Notes: generated from the letters alone by a model not told the origin. 64,000 nucleotides of DNA from Halovivax limisalsi (GCF_023093535.1 NZ_CP095757.1:3782001-3846000); one strand, 5' to 3'; counted from the stretch's first letter, positions 7,927-15,013 are shown. Numbers and translations are program-made.

Positions 7927-8508
7927 ATGAAAGATGAGCCAAATTGGGCGGTTATACTGGATACTATATACAGGAATAACGTCACGTGGCCATCCGACAC
8001 TAATTTTGATAAAGACCATCCCGTGGTGTCAGCCGTAAATTTGGATGCCGAAACAGTACAGGAAAATTTAGCGATGCTTTCACAATCTGGATTAGTGGGA
8101 AAAACCCATGTTGGAATGAAAGCTGACATTCCAAGACCCGGGAAAGAAGGTCTGAAAGGAATAACAGGAGAAGCAAGGCGGCAAGGTACTCATGTCGGAT
8201 TAACCGCTCGCGGGTTTCACGTTGCGCATGAGCGAGAGGTGATGGAGCAGGAGCAAAAAGAGCAAGATCGTCGTATTCAGAGTCAAAATGAAATCAATAG
8301 CGCAATTGGATTCCTGACTCTTGGATTGTTATTTGTGAATTTTGTCGATACATGGATCACGGTAACTCTCGATACTGAAATCGCAAATTGGTCAACAGAA
8401 TTGTGGTTAGCGGTGATGGCTGATGCTGTCGTTGTTGCTGGAATAGGGCTGCTACTCCAGCGAACCGGGTTGCTTGAACCGTATTCCATAATGAGTGACC
8501 AGAATTAA
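7927..8508 (+). CDS. Winged-helix protein with two C-terminal membrane helices
   Basis: 193 residues from ATG 7927. Residues about 1-100 read as a winged helix (DAETVQENLAMLSQSGLVGK recognition region, then a strand-rich wing). A charged helix (EREVMEQEQKEQDRRIQSQNEIN) follows, then two membrane helices at about 125-145 and 155-178. A membrane-tethered HTH could sense or block infection, or regulate host genes. AT-rich composition. A distinctive 88-bp element (8529-8616) follows it and recurs after the other accessory membrane-protein gene (9075). Confidence 0.6.
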   Translation: MKDEPNWAVILDTIYRNNVTWPSDTNFDKDHPVVSAVNLDAETVQENLAMLSQSGLVGKTHVGMKADIPRPGKEGLKGITGEARRQGTHVGLTARGFHVAHEREVMEQEQKEQDRRIQSQNEINSAIGFLTLGLLFVNFVDTWITVTLDTEIANWSTELWLAVMADAVVVAGIGLLLQRTGLLEPYSIMSDQN

Positions 8509-8528
8509 ATAATGAAGGTCAAGAAGTT

Positions 8529-8616
8529 GACCACCGTTTCGTGTGCTTCACCTGGAGATCGCGGAAGCTGGGGCCGTTGCTGTGTAATTTTTTTGGCTCT
8601 GTTCCCTTGGGGACAG
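8529..8616 (+). repeat. 3' cassette repeat B, copy 1
   Basis: About 88 bp related to 9630-9715, most conserved in its last 30 bp (TTTGGCTCTG...TTGGGGACAG). The end folds into a CTGT(T/C)CC...GGGGACAG hairpin. Each copy begins about 20 bp after a gene for a membrane protein. It may be a terminator shared by cassettes or a recombination site. Confidence 0.5.
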
Positions 8617-8654
8617 TTGGGCAGAGGATTGACTGAATGATCTACTTAGCGATA

Positions 8655-8927
8655 CTAAGCAGTAGTATTAATGCTGTTCTCCAGGTCCTCCAGCTGCTCT
8701 TCTATCTCAGTTAACCGGCACTCGTGAGCCAATAAGATCGAAATGAGGTGGGTCGTCATCGGATCAGGATGGTTCTGTATTCCACCGGCGTCAGCGAAGT
8801 TCCGGACCTGATCGGATAAGCGGTCGAAATGATCCTGATACTCGATTCGGAGCGCTCGGTGGTATCGCGACCATTCGTTTTCGAACTCTCGAACCGTATC
8901 ACGGTAGGTGGGATTCGTCTTTCCCAT
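8655..8927 (-). CDS. Conserved small haloarchaeal protein (MGxTNPTYR type)
   Basis: 90 residues, nearly all helical and acidic, starting MGKTNPTYRDTVREFENEW. I recall this N-terminal signature from a family of small proteins common on haloarchaeal chromosomes and viruses, with no known function. The C-terminal heptad-like helix (RLTEIEEQLEDLENSI) suggests a coiled-coil dimer. It is transcribed against both flanking membrane-protein cassettes. Confidence 0.55.
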   Translation of the reverse strand: MGKTNPTYRDTVREFENEWSRYHRALRIEYQDHFDRLSDQVRNFADAGGIQNHPDPMTTHLISILLAHECRLTEIEEQLEDLENSINTTA

Positions 8928-9074
8928 ACCCTCGAAACCACCAGAAATGGGATAAGCAGCGGAGTCCTATTTCGGAAGTTCCGAAAATTCTGCGATGGCT
9001 CATAGAGGAACAGCCTAAGAAGACATGGGAATACATTCCGTGTTTTTCATGTAGCCCTATTAGATATTATCCCT

Positions 9075-9611
9075 ATGACGGAGCTAGACTCATTGCTACA
9101 AATAATCCAAGTCATTGTTACATTCCTCTTAATCATCATCCCTGGCAGTGCTCATTGGGAGTCTAACCCCTTATACTCCAGAACAAGGGATGGGTTTGAA
9201 AAGTTACAGAAGTTCAGAGATATTCGCGAAGAAGTTGAACGTGGAGAGCTTAGTCGGGGAGATCGAGGCTTCAGAATAATACTCCAATCCATTAGAAGAA
9301 ATAGGTCTTTGTCAGGGAAAGTTGAGAAAATCTTCTTAGAAAAAGGAGATTCAAAAACCATCTTAGATGGGGGAGTCGCAGATGGCACTCCGAGTATAGC
9401 TGGGATAGCAACTTTTCCAAATGCATCCCTTTCTGTCGAATATGCAGACGGAGATCGAGAGGTTGTAATCTTTAGACCAACCGATTCTACCCCAACATTA
9501 GGATTGTATGATCTGGAGAGGTGGGTTCAAAACTACTTACTTGAGAAAACTAGTTATCTAACAGGAACTCTTGCTCTAATCTGGGCAACTCTTTCTATTC
9601 TTCTGTTATAG
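9075..9611 (+). CDS. Membrane protein of accessory cassette, unknown
   Basis: 178 residues with a membrane helix at each end (about 10-28 and 160-178) around a cytoplasmic or external domain with a strand-rich middle (SLSVEYADGDREVVIFRP). AT-rich, low-acid composition. No family recognised. It is followed by repeat B copy 2 just as the 7927 gene is followed by copy 1. Candidate superinfection-exclusion or host-membrane modifier, by context only. Confidence 0.55.
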   Translation: MTELDSLLQIIQVIVTFLLIIIPGSAHWESNPLYSRTRDGFEKLQKFRDIREEVERGELSRGDRGFRIILQSIRRNRSLSGKVEKIFLEKGDSKTILDGGVADGTPSIAGIATFPNASLSVEYADGDREVVIFRPTDSTPTLGLYDLERWVQNYLLEKTSYLTGTLALIWATLSILLL

Positions 9612-9629
9612 AATATGGGAAGAGAGACC

Positions 9630-9715
9630 GACCATTGTTTCATATGCCTCAACTGGAAATCTTCGGAGACGGGGTGGGGCGGTGTGATTATTTGGCTCTG
9701 TCCTCTTGGGGACAG
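9630..9715 (+). repeat. 3' cassette repeat B, copy 2
   Basis: Partner of 8529-8616; the last 30 bp are nearly identical and end in the same CTGTCC...GGGGACAG hairpin. It lies 19 bp after the stop at 9611. Confidence 0.5.
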
Positions 9716-9726
9716 CATGAGTCAGT

Positions 9727-9978
9727 TTAGTGGGAGCGGTCCTCTGAAACGACGTGAGCGGGCCAGCAGTCGGGGCACATATTAATACCTCGTTCGACTA
9801 CAGACTTTCGAGTCTCTGATTCGAGCATCGACCCATGGACGAGAACGATCCCGCACTCGGTCACATCCGAGCGGTACTCGCCGTCGACGACATCGCTCAC
9901 AACTGCGTGGCAAATTTCCTCTCGGACGATGGCCGAGTGACCGAGTAGGTCAGGGTCAAAATCGGGCGGTTCTATCAT
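9727..9978 (-). CDS. Small Cys/His protein, unknown
   Basis: 83 residues, acidic. A pair CPDC near the C-terminus (residues about 68-71), an upstream TECG Cys and several His may bind zinc. Composition is typical haloarchaeal. It lies downstream of the replication-protein gene on the same strand, across a hairpin-rich 300-bp gap. Function unknown. Confidence 0.5.
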   Translation of the reverse strand: MIEPPDFDPDLLGHSAIVREEICHAVVSDVVDGEYRSDVTECGIVLVHGSMLESETRKSVVERGINMCPDCWPAHVVSEDRSH

Positions 9979-10279
9979 TTCAATAATCAGTAGAAACGAG
10001 ACGTATTGAACCTACTGCTGTCCTTCAAAATTTTCGCGCACCCCTGCGGGGCGGGTGCAGCGCGGTGCGGGGCAGTGGTAGGTTGAACTTGTGCGCTTAC
10101 GCACACCCCTAAGGGGGACCCCGACGATTCGAGTCGGGTTCCCCGACGTCGACGACGGCGACCGCCACCGTCTCGAGCTGACGGTCGGCGCGATCGCGAC
10201 GGGTATCGAGTGAATTCTTCCCCGAGAAATGCGAAATAAAGGGTATAGAATAGTGATGCCTCTCACGATCGGCCCGAGG
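9979..10279. other. Hairpin-rich gap after the replication gene, candidate origin or terminator
   Basis: No gene seen in 300 bp. It holds GTGCG-CTTA-CGCAC (10091-10104), a CCCCTAAGGGG palindrome (about 10107-10117) and a 12-bp-arm hairpin with one mismatch (10114-10125 with 10133-10144). Three adjacent structures next to a replication-type gene fit an origin; a terminator for the ten-gene operon is equally possible. Confidence 0.4.
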
Positions 10280-12013
10280 CTACGAGATCTCGGGCCCGAT
10301 TCGGGACCGAAGAATCTGCGTCTCGGTCCGCGATAGCGCTCTCTGTGCAGGGCCGTGTCGAAGTTCCCCGCCAATTTCGTACTCGACCGTCGCTTTGTAC
10401 TCGCCCAGCAGGAACCGGCCAGGGTCCTGACCGGCGTTCTTCCAGAGGCTGAAGCCTTCACGGAGCGCGGCGCGAATCTCGCGTTTCGCCTGCTTGATCG
10501 AATCGGCGTCGTAGGTGCCGAAATCGATCTCGATCGGTTCACCGCCTCGGTCGCGCGGGTCGACTCCATGTCGTGCGGCCCACGCTACGAACGCGCTGGC
10601 CGCCTCGTCGAGTCCGCGTTTGCTCGCCTCGATCGCCTTCGCGCCCGTCTCGAACGCGGTTCGGGCGGACTCTCGCGCTCGCTTCACGGCGTCGTGGACC
10701 ATCTCGGCGATGTAGTTCGACCGGAGTGCGTACTCGCCGTATTCGCGTTCAAACAGTTGCTCCGTCCGGCGGAGCGCTCGGCGAACGCTGTCAGGGTGGC
10801 GGTCGATCTCGTCCGCGGTGCGCTTCGGCGACAGTTTGCCGCCGTCAGTCACCGCGTGATCGAGCGTTTCCCATTCGACGGGTGAGAACCCGCCGTCGGC
10901 GAGATACCGGACGACGACCGATTCCTGTTCCATCCTGATCCGCGTCAGATCGATGTCGACGACCTCGGTTTCGGCCGAGTCCATCGGATCGAAATACGAA
11001 TCCGATACCCACGGATCGTTTTCACCGTCTTCGTCGGCAGGGTCGCGCGGATCGACGGGAACCCCAGCGTCGGCGAGAACCGAAAACAGCGTTTCGTCGA
11101 GCTGGCGCTTCAGTTCCTCGACCGACTCGTGATCCGCAGATATCGTCTCGTTCCACTGCGATACCTGGTAGGCGACCTCTATTTTCGGATGGGAGAGCGG
11201 GTTGTTTTCTGAGAGTGATTTAGCCTCTCGGGCCTTGTAGTGCTTGATCTCGCGGGGAAAGGTGTGCGTCGGAAACGCCTCGGCGACTCGCTTCTCGCCG
11301 AGTGTGACGGTGTGATAGAAGCCTTCGACCTGCTCGCCGTCGTTGTCGCGATCGGACTGCGTGACCTTCCGAACGCCGGAGCGGTCGTTTTCGAGTAGGT
11401 GACCGAGTGACGCAATCGGCCCATCGCGGGCGTGGATCGGCCGCGCTCTATTCTCATCGACTCGGACGTAGCGGGCGGCGTCCTGCACGTTCGACTCAAC
11501 GGGCTTCTCGAAATAGCGTCGGTTCACATCGACCGCGTGGAAGCCTTCGGCGACGAGTCGGCGATAGCGCTGGAAGGCGATGTTCGACCCCTGAACCCTG
11601 ACGTTGACACCCTCGGTGATCTCGTCGGGAACGCTCAACTCACTGCGCTGGCCGCGGGCGTTCTCGACCTTCATCCCCTGCCACCGGGGCCGCATGTGCG
11701 CGTTCAGAGACTGCTTCTCGGGCGGGTCTTCGTCGGGGTGGCGCTCGATGGCGAGCCGGGGCTCTAACACTCGGTCGAATTCGAACGGCGTTCCCTGCGG
11801 CGTCTCGTCGCCAGGGTGAACGATACCGCTCTCTTGGTGATACAGCGTCGCGATCCATCGCTCGCCGTCGAGTTTGAATCTCGCCTTCCGCGAGCCACCC
11901 GTCGAACCCATCGATGCACGGGTAGCCCAGTACGGCGTGAGACCGTCGTGCCCGTAGTTGTAGTTGACCGTAAACTCGTGACCAGTAGGGGCGACCGTCT
12001 CGATTTCGCTCAT
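10280..12013 (-). CDS. Large putative replication protein of the provirus, HTH-containing
   Basis: 577 residues, the last and largest gene of the minus-strand operon. The N-terminal 280 residues are a mixed alpha/beta domain without recognisable polymerase, helicase or HUH motifs. Around residue 400 a helix-turn-helix is evident (SPKRTADEIDRHPDSVRRALRR). The C-terminal 120 residues are charged helices ending in an acidic/basic mix. I recall proteins of this size and HTH placement as the conserved replication-associated ORF of betapleolipoviruses and related haloarchaeal plasmids; I cannot verify this. A replication-initiation role is inferred from size, HTH, position and the adjoining hairpin region. 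Confidence 0.55.
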   Translation of the reverse strand: MSEIETVAPTGHEFTVNYNYGHDGLTPYWATRASMGSTGGSRKARFKLDGERWIATLYHQESGIVHPGDETPQGTPFEFDRVLEPRLAIERHPDEDPPEKQSLNAHMRPRWQGMKVENARGQRSELSVPDEITEGVNVRVQGSNIAFQRYRRLVAEGFHAVDVNRRYFEKPVESNVQDAARYVRVDENRARPIHARDGPIASLGHLLENDRSGVRKVTQSDRDNDGEQVEGFYHTVTLGEKRVAEAFPTHTFPREIKHYKAREAKSLSENNPLSHPKIEVAYQVSQWNETISADHESVEELKRQLDETLFSVLADAGVPVDPRDPADEDGENDPWVSDSYFDPMDSAETEVVDIDLTRIRMEQESVVVRYLADGGFSPVEWETLDHAVTDGGKLSPKRTADEIDRHPDSVRRALRRTEQLFEREYGEYALRSNYIAEMVHDAVKRARESARTAFETGAKAIEASKRGLDEAASAFVAWAARHGVDPRDRGGEPIEIDFGTYDADSIKQAKREIRAALREGFSLWKNAGQDPGRFLLGEYKATVEYEIGGELRHGPAQRALSRTETQILRSRIGPEIS

Positions 12014-12016
12014 CGG

Positions 12017-12304
12017 TCACTCCTCCGCGGATCGCTTCGCCTCGATCAGGCCGGACAGCACCGTCGTCGGGTTCCACCACGTCACCTTGCCGCAGCGGTG
12101 GCAGACGTGGCGGAACGACGTGAGCGAGTCCGCCTCGAGCGTCACGGGGTCGACGTCGATCGACTGGCCGACGTCTTCCGGCCGAACCTGCTTGACGTGA
12201 ACGCGCTGGCAGCCGGTGCAGATCGCGTCGACGGGAAAACCCTGCAGTCCCGACTTCGGGCTCGCGAGTTCGGCCGCGTGGTCCCGGTCGGCGTCGACGC
12301 TCAC
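12017..12304 (-). CDS. Zinc-binding small protein
   Basis: 95 residues from GTG 12304, overlapping the upstream gene by GTGA. Two CxxC knuckles (CTGC at about 29-32 and CHRC at about 68-71) frame a strand-rich segment, a zinc-ribbon layout. The C-terminus (TWWNPTTVLSGLIEAKRS) is a short helix. It ends 3 nt before the ATG of the replication protein, so they are translated together. Probably binds nucleic acid or the replication protein. Confidence 0.6.
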   Translation of the reverse strand: MSVDADRDHAAELASPKSGLQGFPVDAICTGCQRVHVKQVRPEDVGQSIDVDPVTLEADSLTSFRHVCHRCGKVTWWNPTTVLSGLIEAKRSAEE

Positions 12305-12492
12305 GGCTGCTCACCTCCCACGATCGGCACTCGCGACCTGGCGGGCAGCCGTCGCGGCGAGTACTGGCGCGATCGCGGGTACGCGGTCTGGCAGCCCACG
12401 CACAGGGTGAGACCGACGTCTTCGGACGGTGGCACGTACACCGTCGCGCGTCGCGGATTCACCTGGCCGTTGCACTCGACGCACCGCGTCAC
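12301..12492 (-). CDS. Zinc-binding small protein
   Basis: 63 residues from GTG 12492 with two CxxC knuckles (CVEC at residues 4-7 and CVGC at 31-34) and a basic C-terminal tail (RSRQYSPRRLPARSR). Both ends overlap their neighbours by four bases. The basic tail after a ribbon suggests nucleic-acid binding. Confidence 0.6.
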   Translation of the reverse strand: MTRCVECNGQVNPRRATVYVPPSEDVGLTLCVGCQTAYPRSRQYSPRRLPARSRVPIVGGEQP

Positions 12493-12605
12493 CGTCGCTC
12501 ACCCCCGAAAGCGCCGCAGTTCGGACAGGCTTCGAACGTGAATCGTTCGTGCCCGCAATTCCCACACTCCGTTTTGTCCGATCCGTCACTCGACACGGCG
12601 CTCAC
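12489..12605 (-). CDS. 38-residue zinc-ribbon micro-protein
   Basis: From GTG 12605 (or GTG 12596) the frame reads MSAVSSDGSDKTECGNCG and then HERFTFEACPNCG before GGERR and TGA. CGNC and CPNC are separated by 10 residues, a minimal zinc ribbon. It overlaps the dam 3' end and its TGA overlaps the next GTG (GTGA). The conserved knuckles and coupling on both sides make it a convincing gene despite its size. Confidence 0.6.
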   Translation of the reverse strand: MSAVSSDGSDKTECGNCGHERFTFEACPNCGAFGGERR

Positions 12606-13452
12606 CTCCGTCAGTCCGGGCCGGTGCGTGATCGCCGAAATCGGCCACCGAGTGCTGGTTGAACGCGCGGTCCGTCGACGGCTCGAAGTTCGTAATGAGC
12701 CGTTCGGTCGCCATCTTCCCGGTCCCCGCAGCGGAGTGGACCGCCTCGCGCTCGATTACGTGCCACTGCTCGCCGTTGTACAGCCCCGGCGGGACTTCGG
12801 TGTAGCTAACCAGAACGTCAGCCTCGACGTCACCCAGGGCCGCCTCAAGCGCCTCGTGTTCGGCGCTCTCCCGATACAGGTCTTCCTTCTTCCAATACGG
12901 CGGATCGACGTAGAAGACGGTCTCGGGCGAATCGTAACGCTCCAGAATCGCCTGGTAGTCCTCGTGAACGATCGACACGCCGCGGAATCGCTCGGCCACC
13001 TCGGCGATCCGTTCGGGGGCGTTCATCCAGTTTCGCGCGTTTCGCGATCCGCGTTCGTCGAGTGGGCTCTCGCGTTTGAATCCGGATTTGCGGGCGACCT
13101 TCCCCGCGTACTGACTGTACCGGAGAAAGAGCCACTGGCCCGCGTGTTCGACGTCATCCTCGGGGCGCTCGCCCTCGAAGAACGCATCCGCCCATTCGGT
13201 GTGTAGCTGCTCGCTGAACGGAACCCGCGCGCACCACTCGGCCAGTTCCTCCGGCCGCTCCCGCGCGACCCGGAAGAACGTCACGACGTCGCTATCCTTG
13301 TCGTTGAATACCTCGACGTCGCTTCGCGGTTTGTTCAGCAGGACCGACGCCGACCCGCCGAACGGCTCGACGTAGCAGGTGTGCGGCGGCAGGTGATCGA
13401 TCACCCACGGGGCCAGGCGCGTTTTCCCGCCGATGTAGGGGAACGCGGACAT
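12586..13452 (-). CDS. Dam-type (D12 class) DNA N6-adenine methyltransferase
   Basis: 288 residues from ATG 13452, which overlaps the upstream stop as TGATG. Motif X FPYIGGK lies at residues 4-10, the SAM-binding EPFGGS at 29-34 and the catalytic DPPY at 183-186, in the alpha-group order of Dam/DpnM enzymes. It transfers methyl from SAM to adenine, probably at a short palindromic site. No restriction nuclease gene adjoins it, so it is an orphan methylase, likely protecting viral DNA or timing replication. It sits in the middle of a run of zinc-ribbon genes that feed into the replication gene. Confidence 0.85.
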   Translation of the reverse strand: MSAFPYIGGKTRLAPWVIDHLPPHTCYVEPFGGSASVLLNKPRSDVEVFNDKDSDVVTFFRVARERPEELAEWCARVPFSEQLHTEWADAFFEGERPEDDVEHAGQWLFLRYSQYAGKVARKSGFKRESPLDERGSRNARNWMNAPERIAEVAERFRGVSIVHEDYQAILERYDSPETVFYVDPPYWKKEDLYRESAEHEALEAALGDVEADVLVSYTEVPPGLYNGEQWHVIEREAVHSAAGTGKMATERLITNFEPSTDRAFNQHSVADFGDHAPARTDGGERRVE

Positions 13453-13571
13453 CACCGCAGTTCACCCCCGTCGAGATCGCGGTCGCAGTACGGACAGATC
13501 GGCCGTCGCTCAGGGTTGAACGTCGCCAGGGTATCCGAGACCTTCGCACCGCACGTACACTGATACCCCAC
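13452..13571 (-). CDS. 39-residue zinc-ribbon micro-protein
   Basis: GTG 13571 follows two bases after the stop of the 70-residue gene. The frame reads MGYQCTCGAKVSDTLATF and then NPERRPICPYCDRDL, with C-x-C and CPYC knuckles, ending at the TGA that overlaps the methylase ATG. Direct coupling to the methylase suggests joint function. Confidence 0.58.
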   Translation of the reverse strand: MGYQCTCGAKVSDTLATFNPERRPICPYCDRDLDGGELR

Positions 13572-13573
13572 GG

Positions 13574-13786
13574 CTATTCACCCCCGTAGTCGACGAGCGT
13601 CGTTTGATCCTCGCCGAAAGGACTGAAGACCGTCGGCTGACGGTTCCACAGTTCAACGACCTCCTCGTAGTCCTCGGGGTCGCGCCCGACGAGCGAGCGG
13701 AACCAGTTCTTGTGAACTTCCGAGTGCGAGACGATGCCGACCGGCGAATCCGTCTCGAAGCCACAGACACGGCAGGTAAACGTCAC
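13574..13786 (-). CDS. C2H2-type zinc-finger small protein
   Basis: 70 residues from GTG 13786. The N-terminal 25 residues form a CxxC-x12-H-x3-H finger (CRVCG...SHSEVH), a true C2H2 pattern. The remainder is acidic and helical (EDYEEVVELWNRQP). It overlaps the upstream micro-gene by GTGA. Likely a DNA- or protein-binding module of the virus. Confidence 0.62.
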   Translation of the reverse strand: MTFTCRVCGFETDSPVGIVSHSEVHKNWFRSLVGRDPEDYEEVVELWNRQPTVFSPFGEDQTTLVDYGGE

Positions 13787-13902
13787 AGCAACTCACCCCG
13801 AATCCGACGGACCTCGCGAGCGCACGACGGACACAGCCGCCGGGTCGCGGGGACGGACGTCTCGCAGCGCACGCACTCGTCGCGTTCGACGAGGCGGCTC
13901 AT
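13783..13902 (-). CDS. 39-residue zinc-ribbon micro-protein
   Basis: ATG 13902 overlaps the stop of the 159-residue gene (ATGA). The frame reads MSRLVERDECVRCETSVP and then ATRRLCPSCAREVRR, a CxxC-x11-CxxC ribbon with a basic C-terminus, and its TGA overlaps the next GTG. It is a complete minimal zinc ribbon. Confidence 0.6.
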   Translation of the reverse strand: MSRLVERDECVRCETSVPATRRLCPSCAREVRRIRGELL

Positions 13903-14378
13903 GCTTTCCCCCCGAACCTGACGGTGTGATAGGCGGTTTCCAGGGTATCGAGGAAAAGCGAAAACACGCCGCGTTGGTTCTCGGTCTCTCGATGTTGCCC
14001 GTTGCTACACCAGATACAGCCCACATCACCGGGGAAGGTGTGAAGTTCGCAGTCGCATTGCTGGCACTGACAGGGATCCGTCGGGCGACCCCGTTCGAGG
14101 GCCATCTCTCGATAGCAATCGTCCAAGAGAGCCGGAAACTCGGCCCTCAGCTTGTAGTACCGAAGCGCATCGGCTTCGATCTCCGCGCGGGCTTTCTCCT
14201 CAGCCTCGCGGATCAATTCGTCCCGTCTAGTGGTCCCGCCGTCGGTGACGAGCTGGCGCTCTTCGGTCGCGATCGCCTCGCGGACCTCGGCGTCGGTCGC
14301 CTGGGTCGCCGGGTGGGCTATGGGCGTACGACTTTCGACGTCGTACAGACGGCTCGCTCGGACGAACTCGCCCGTCAC
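13899..14378 (-). CDS. Cys-rich protein with central coiled coil
   Basis: 159 residues from GTG 14378. A charged helical segment (about residues 40-95, EELIREAEEKARAEIEAD-like) precedes a cluster of six Cys (CQCQQCDCE and CIWC, residues about 103-125) that should bind one or two zinc ions. Overlaps of four bases on both sides. It is the longest of the Cys-rich set and may scaffold the smaller ones; this is inference. Confidence 0.6.
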   Translation of the reverse strand: MTGEFVRASRLYDVESRTPIAHPATQATDAEVREAIATEERQLVTDGGTTRRDELIREAEEKARAEIEADALRYYKLRAEFPALLDDCYREMALERGRPTDPCQCQQCDCELHTFPGDVGCIWCSNGQHRETENQRGVFSLFLDTLETAYHTVRFGGKA

Positions 14379-14590
14379 CGTCGCTCACCTCCGTCGGTCG
14401 CGACCTGTCGATTGCGCTCGATTCGTCGCGAACAGTTACGGCGGTGACCGGCCTCGGAGTGGCCGTCGAGAAGCCGGGTACAACGGCACCCGCACTCGGG
14501 ACAGCGGAACTCTCGGTTGGTCGTCGGGGTGGGCGCGATGTAGACCCGCTTTCGGAAAATTTCGGGGTCGATATCGGAAACGCCGGTCAT
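14375..14590 (-). CDS. Zinc-binding small protein, first gene of the early operon
   Basis: 71 residues from ATG 14590 (GTG 14599 adds three). A CPECGCRC cluster and a HSEAGHRRNC segment give a C2-HC type zinc site. A TATA-like element lies about 26 bp upstream of the ATG, consistent with a leaderless transcript, and a perfect palindrome lies 50 bp upstream. It overlaps the next gene by GTGA. Confidence 0.6.
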   Translation of the reverse strand: MTGVSDIDPEIFRKRVYIAPTPTTNREFRCPECGCRCTRLLDGHSEAGHRRNCSRRIERNRQVATDGGERR

Positions 14591-14610
14591 GCCGACCACC
14601 TTCGTTCGGC

Positions 14611-14656
14611 TACAAAATTCGCCAGAGGGCGATGGGGTGCAACCAGTCGCTGGTTG
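14611..14656 (-). promoter_or_regulatory. Promoter and palindromic operator of the ten-gene viral operon
   Basis: On the minus strand GAATTTTGTA (14611-14620) is placed as a TATA box for a start at the ATG 14590. Upstream, CAACCAG-TCG-CTGGTTG (14640-14656) is a perfect 7-bp-arm palindrome. Further out (14662-14690) a degenerate palindrome with two TTTCAAA elements may be a second operator. Confidence 0.5.
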
Positions 14657-14767
14657 GGCTCCGGTTTCAAATGGCCGATTTCAAAAACCGTATACTGGCC
14701 GAATGGGTGCCCGAAACGCCCGGAATCGGCGCTTCCGGGAACGGCTAGGAATCGAGTAGTTCTCGAA

Positions 14768-14803
14768 TGGGCCCTGTCGGATTCGAACCAACGACCACTC
14801 GGT
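14768..14803 (-). other. Probable right attachment site in the tRNA-Met 3' exon
   Basis: Viral genes begin directly beyond the 3' end of the intact tRNA gene, the usual result of integrase-mediated insertion. The core repeat should recur at the left end outside the window, so its exact limits cannot be read here. Confidence 0.5.
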
Positions 14804-14873
14804 ATCCCCCGAACCCGGACGACCCGGCGTTCGTTATGAGCCGAGCGCTCTTACCAGACTGAGCTAAGGGCCC
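14768..14873 (-). tRNA. tRNA-Met (CAU), elongator, with a 31-nt intron; provirus target site
   Basis: Cloverleaf on the minus strand: 7-bp acceptor GGGCCCT/AGGGCCC, anticodon stem CTCGG/CCGAG, loop CTCATAA with anticodon CAT, T-arm GTTGG-TTCGAAT-CCGAC, discriminator A. The stem closes only if about 31 nt (14804-14834) are removed after position 37, the canonical archaeal intron site. Haloarchaeal elongator tRNA-Met is known to carry an intron, usually longer (75 nt in Haloferax, from memory). The 3' end faces the provirus, so the attachment core should be in the 3' exon. Confidence 0.88.
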
Positions 14874-14940
14874 TCGTGTCGAGGAAACTCCGCCACGGTA
14901 GTAACAGTTTCTGTCCACGTCTACGAGTCGAGGAGGCAAC

Positions 14941-14990
14941 CGTACGTTACTAACGTCTCGTACGTCCCATTCGTTACGTACGTTTATACT
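14941..14990 (+). promoter_or_regulatory. Three CGTACGT iterons at 18-bp spacing plus TATA box
   Basis: CGTACGT occurs at 14941, 14959 and 14977, exactly 18 bp apart, and the TATA box TTTATACT starts at about 14983. The ATG at 15014 is 24-31 bp further, giving a leaderless transcript. This is an autoregulatory operator layout for the wHTH protein that follows. Confidence 0.65.
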
Positions 14991-15013
14991 CTGTCGACCC
15001 GTACTCGCATCCG

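Noticed and set aside
12311..12589. 92-codon minus-strand frame overlapping the micro zinc-ribbon genes
   Set aside because: It lacks Cys motifs and is out of frame with the coupled GTGA starts that give clean zinc ribbons.
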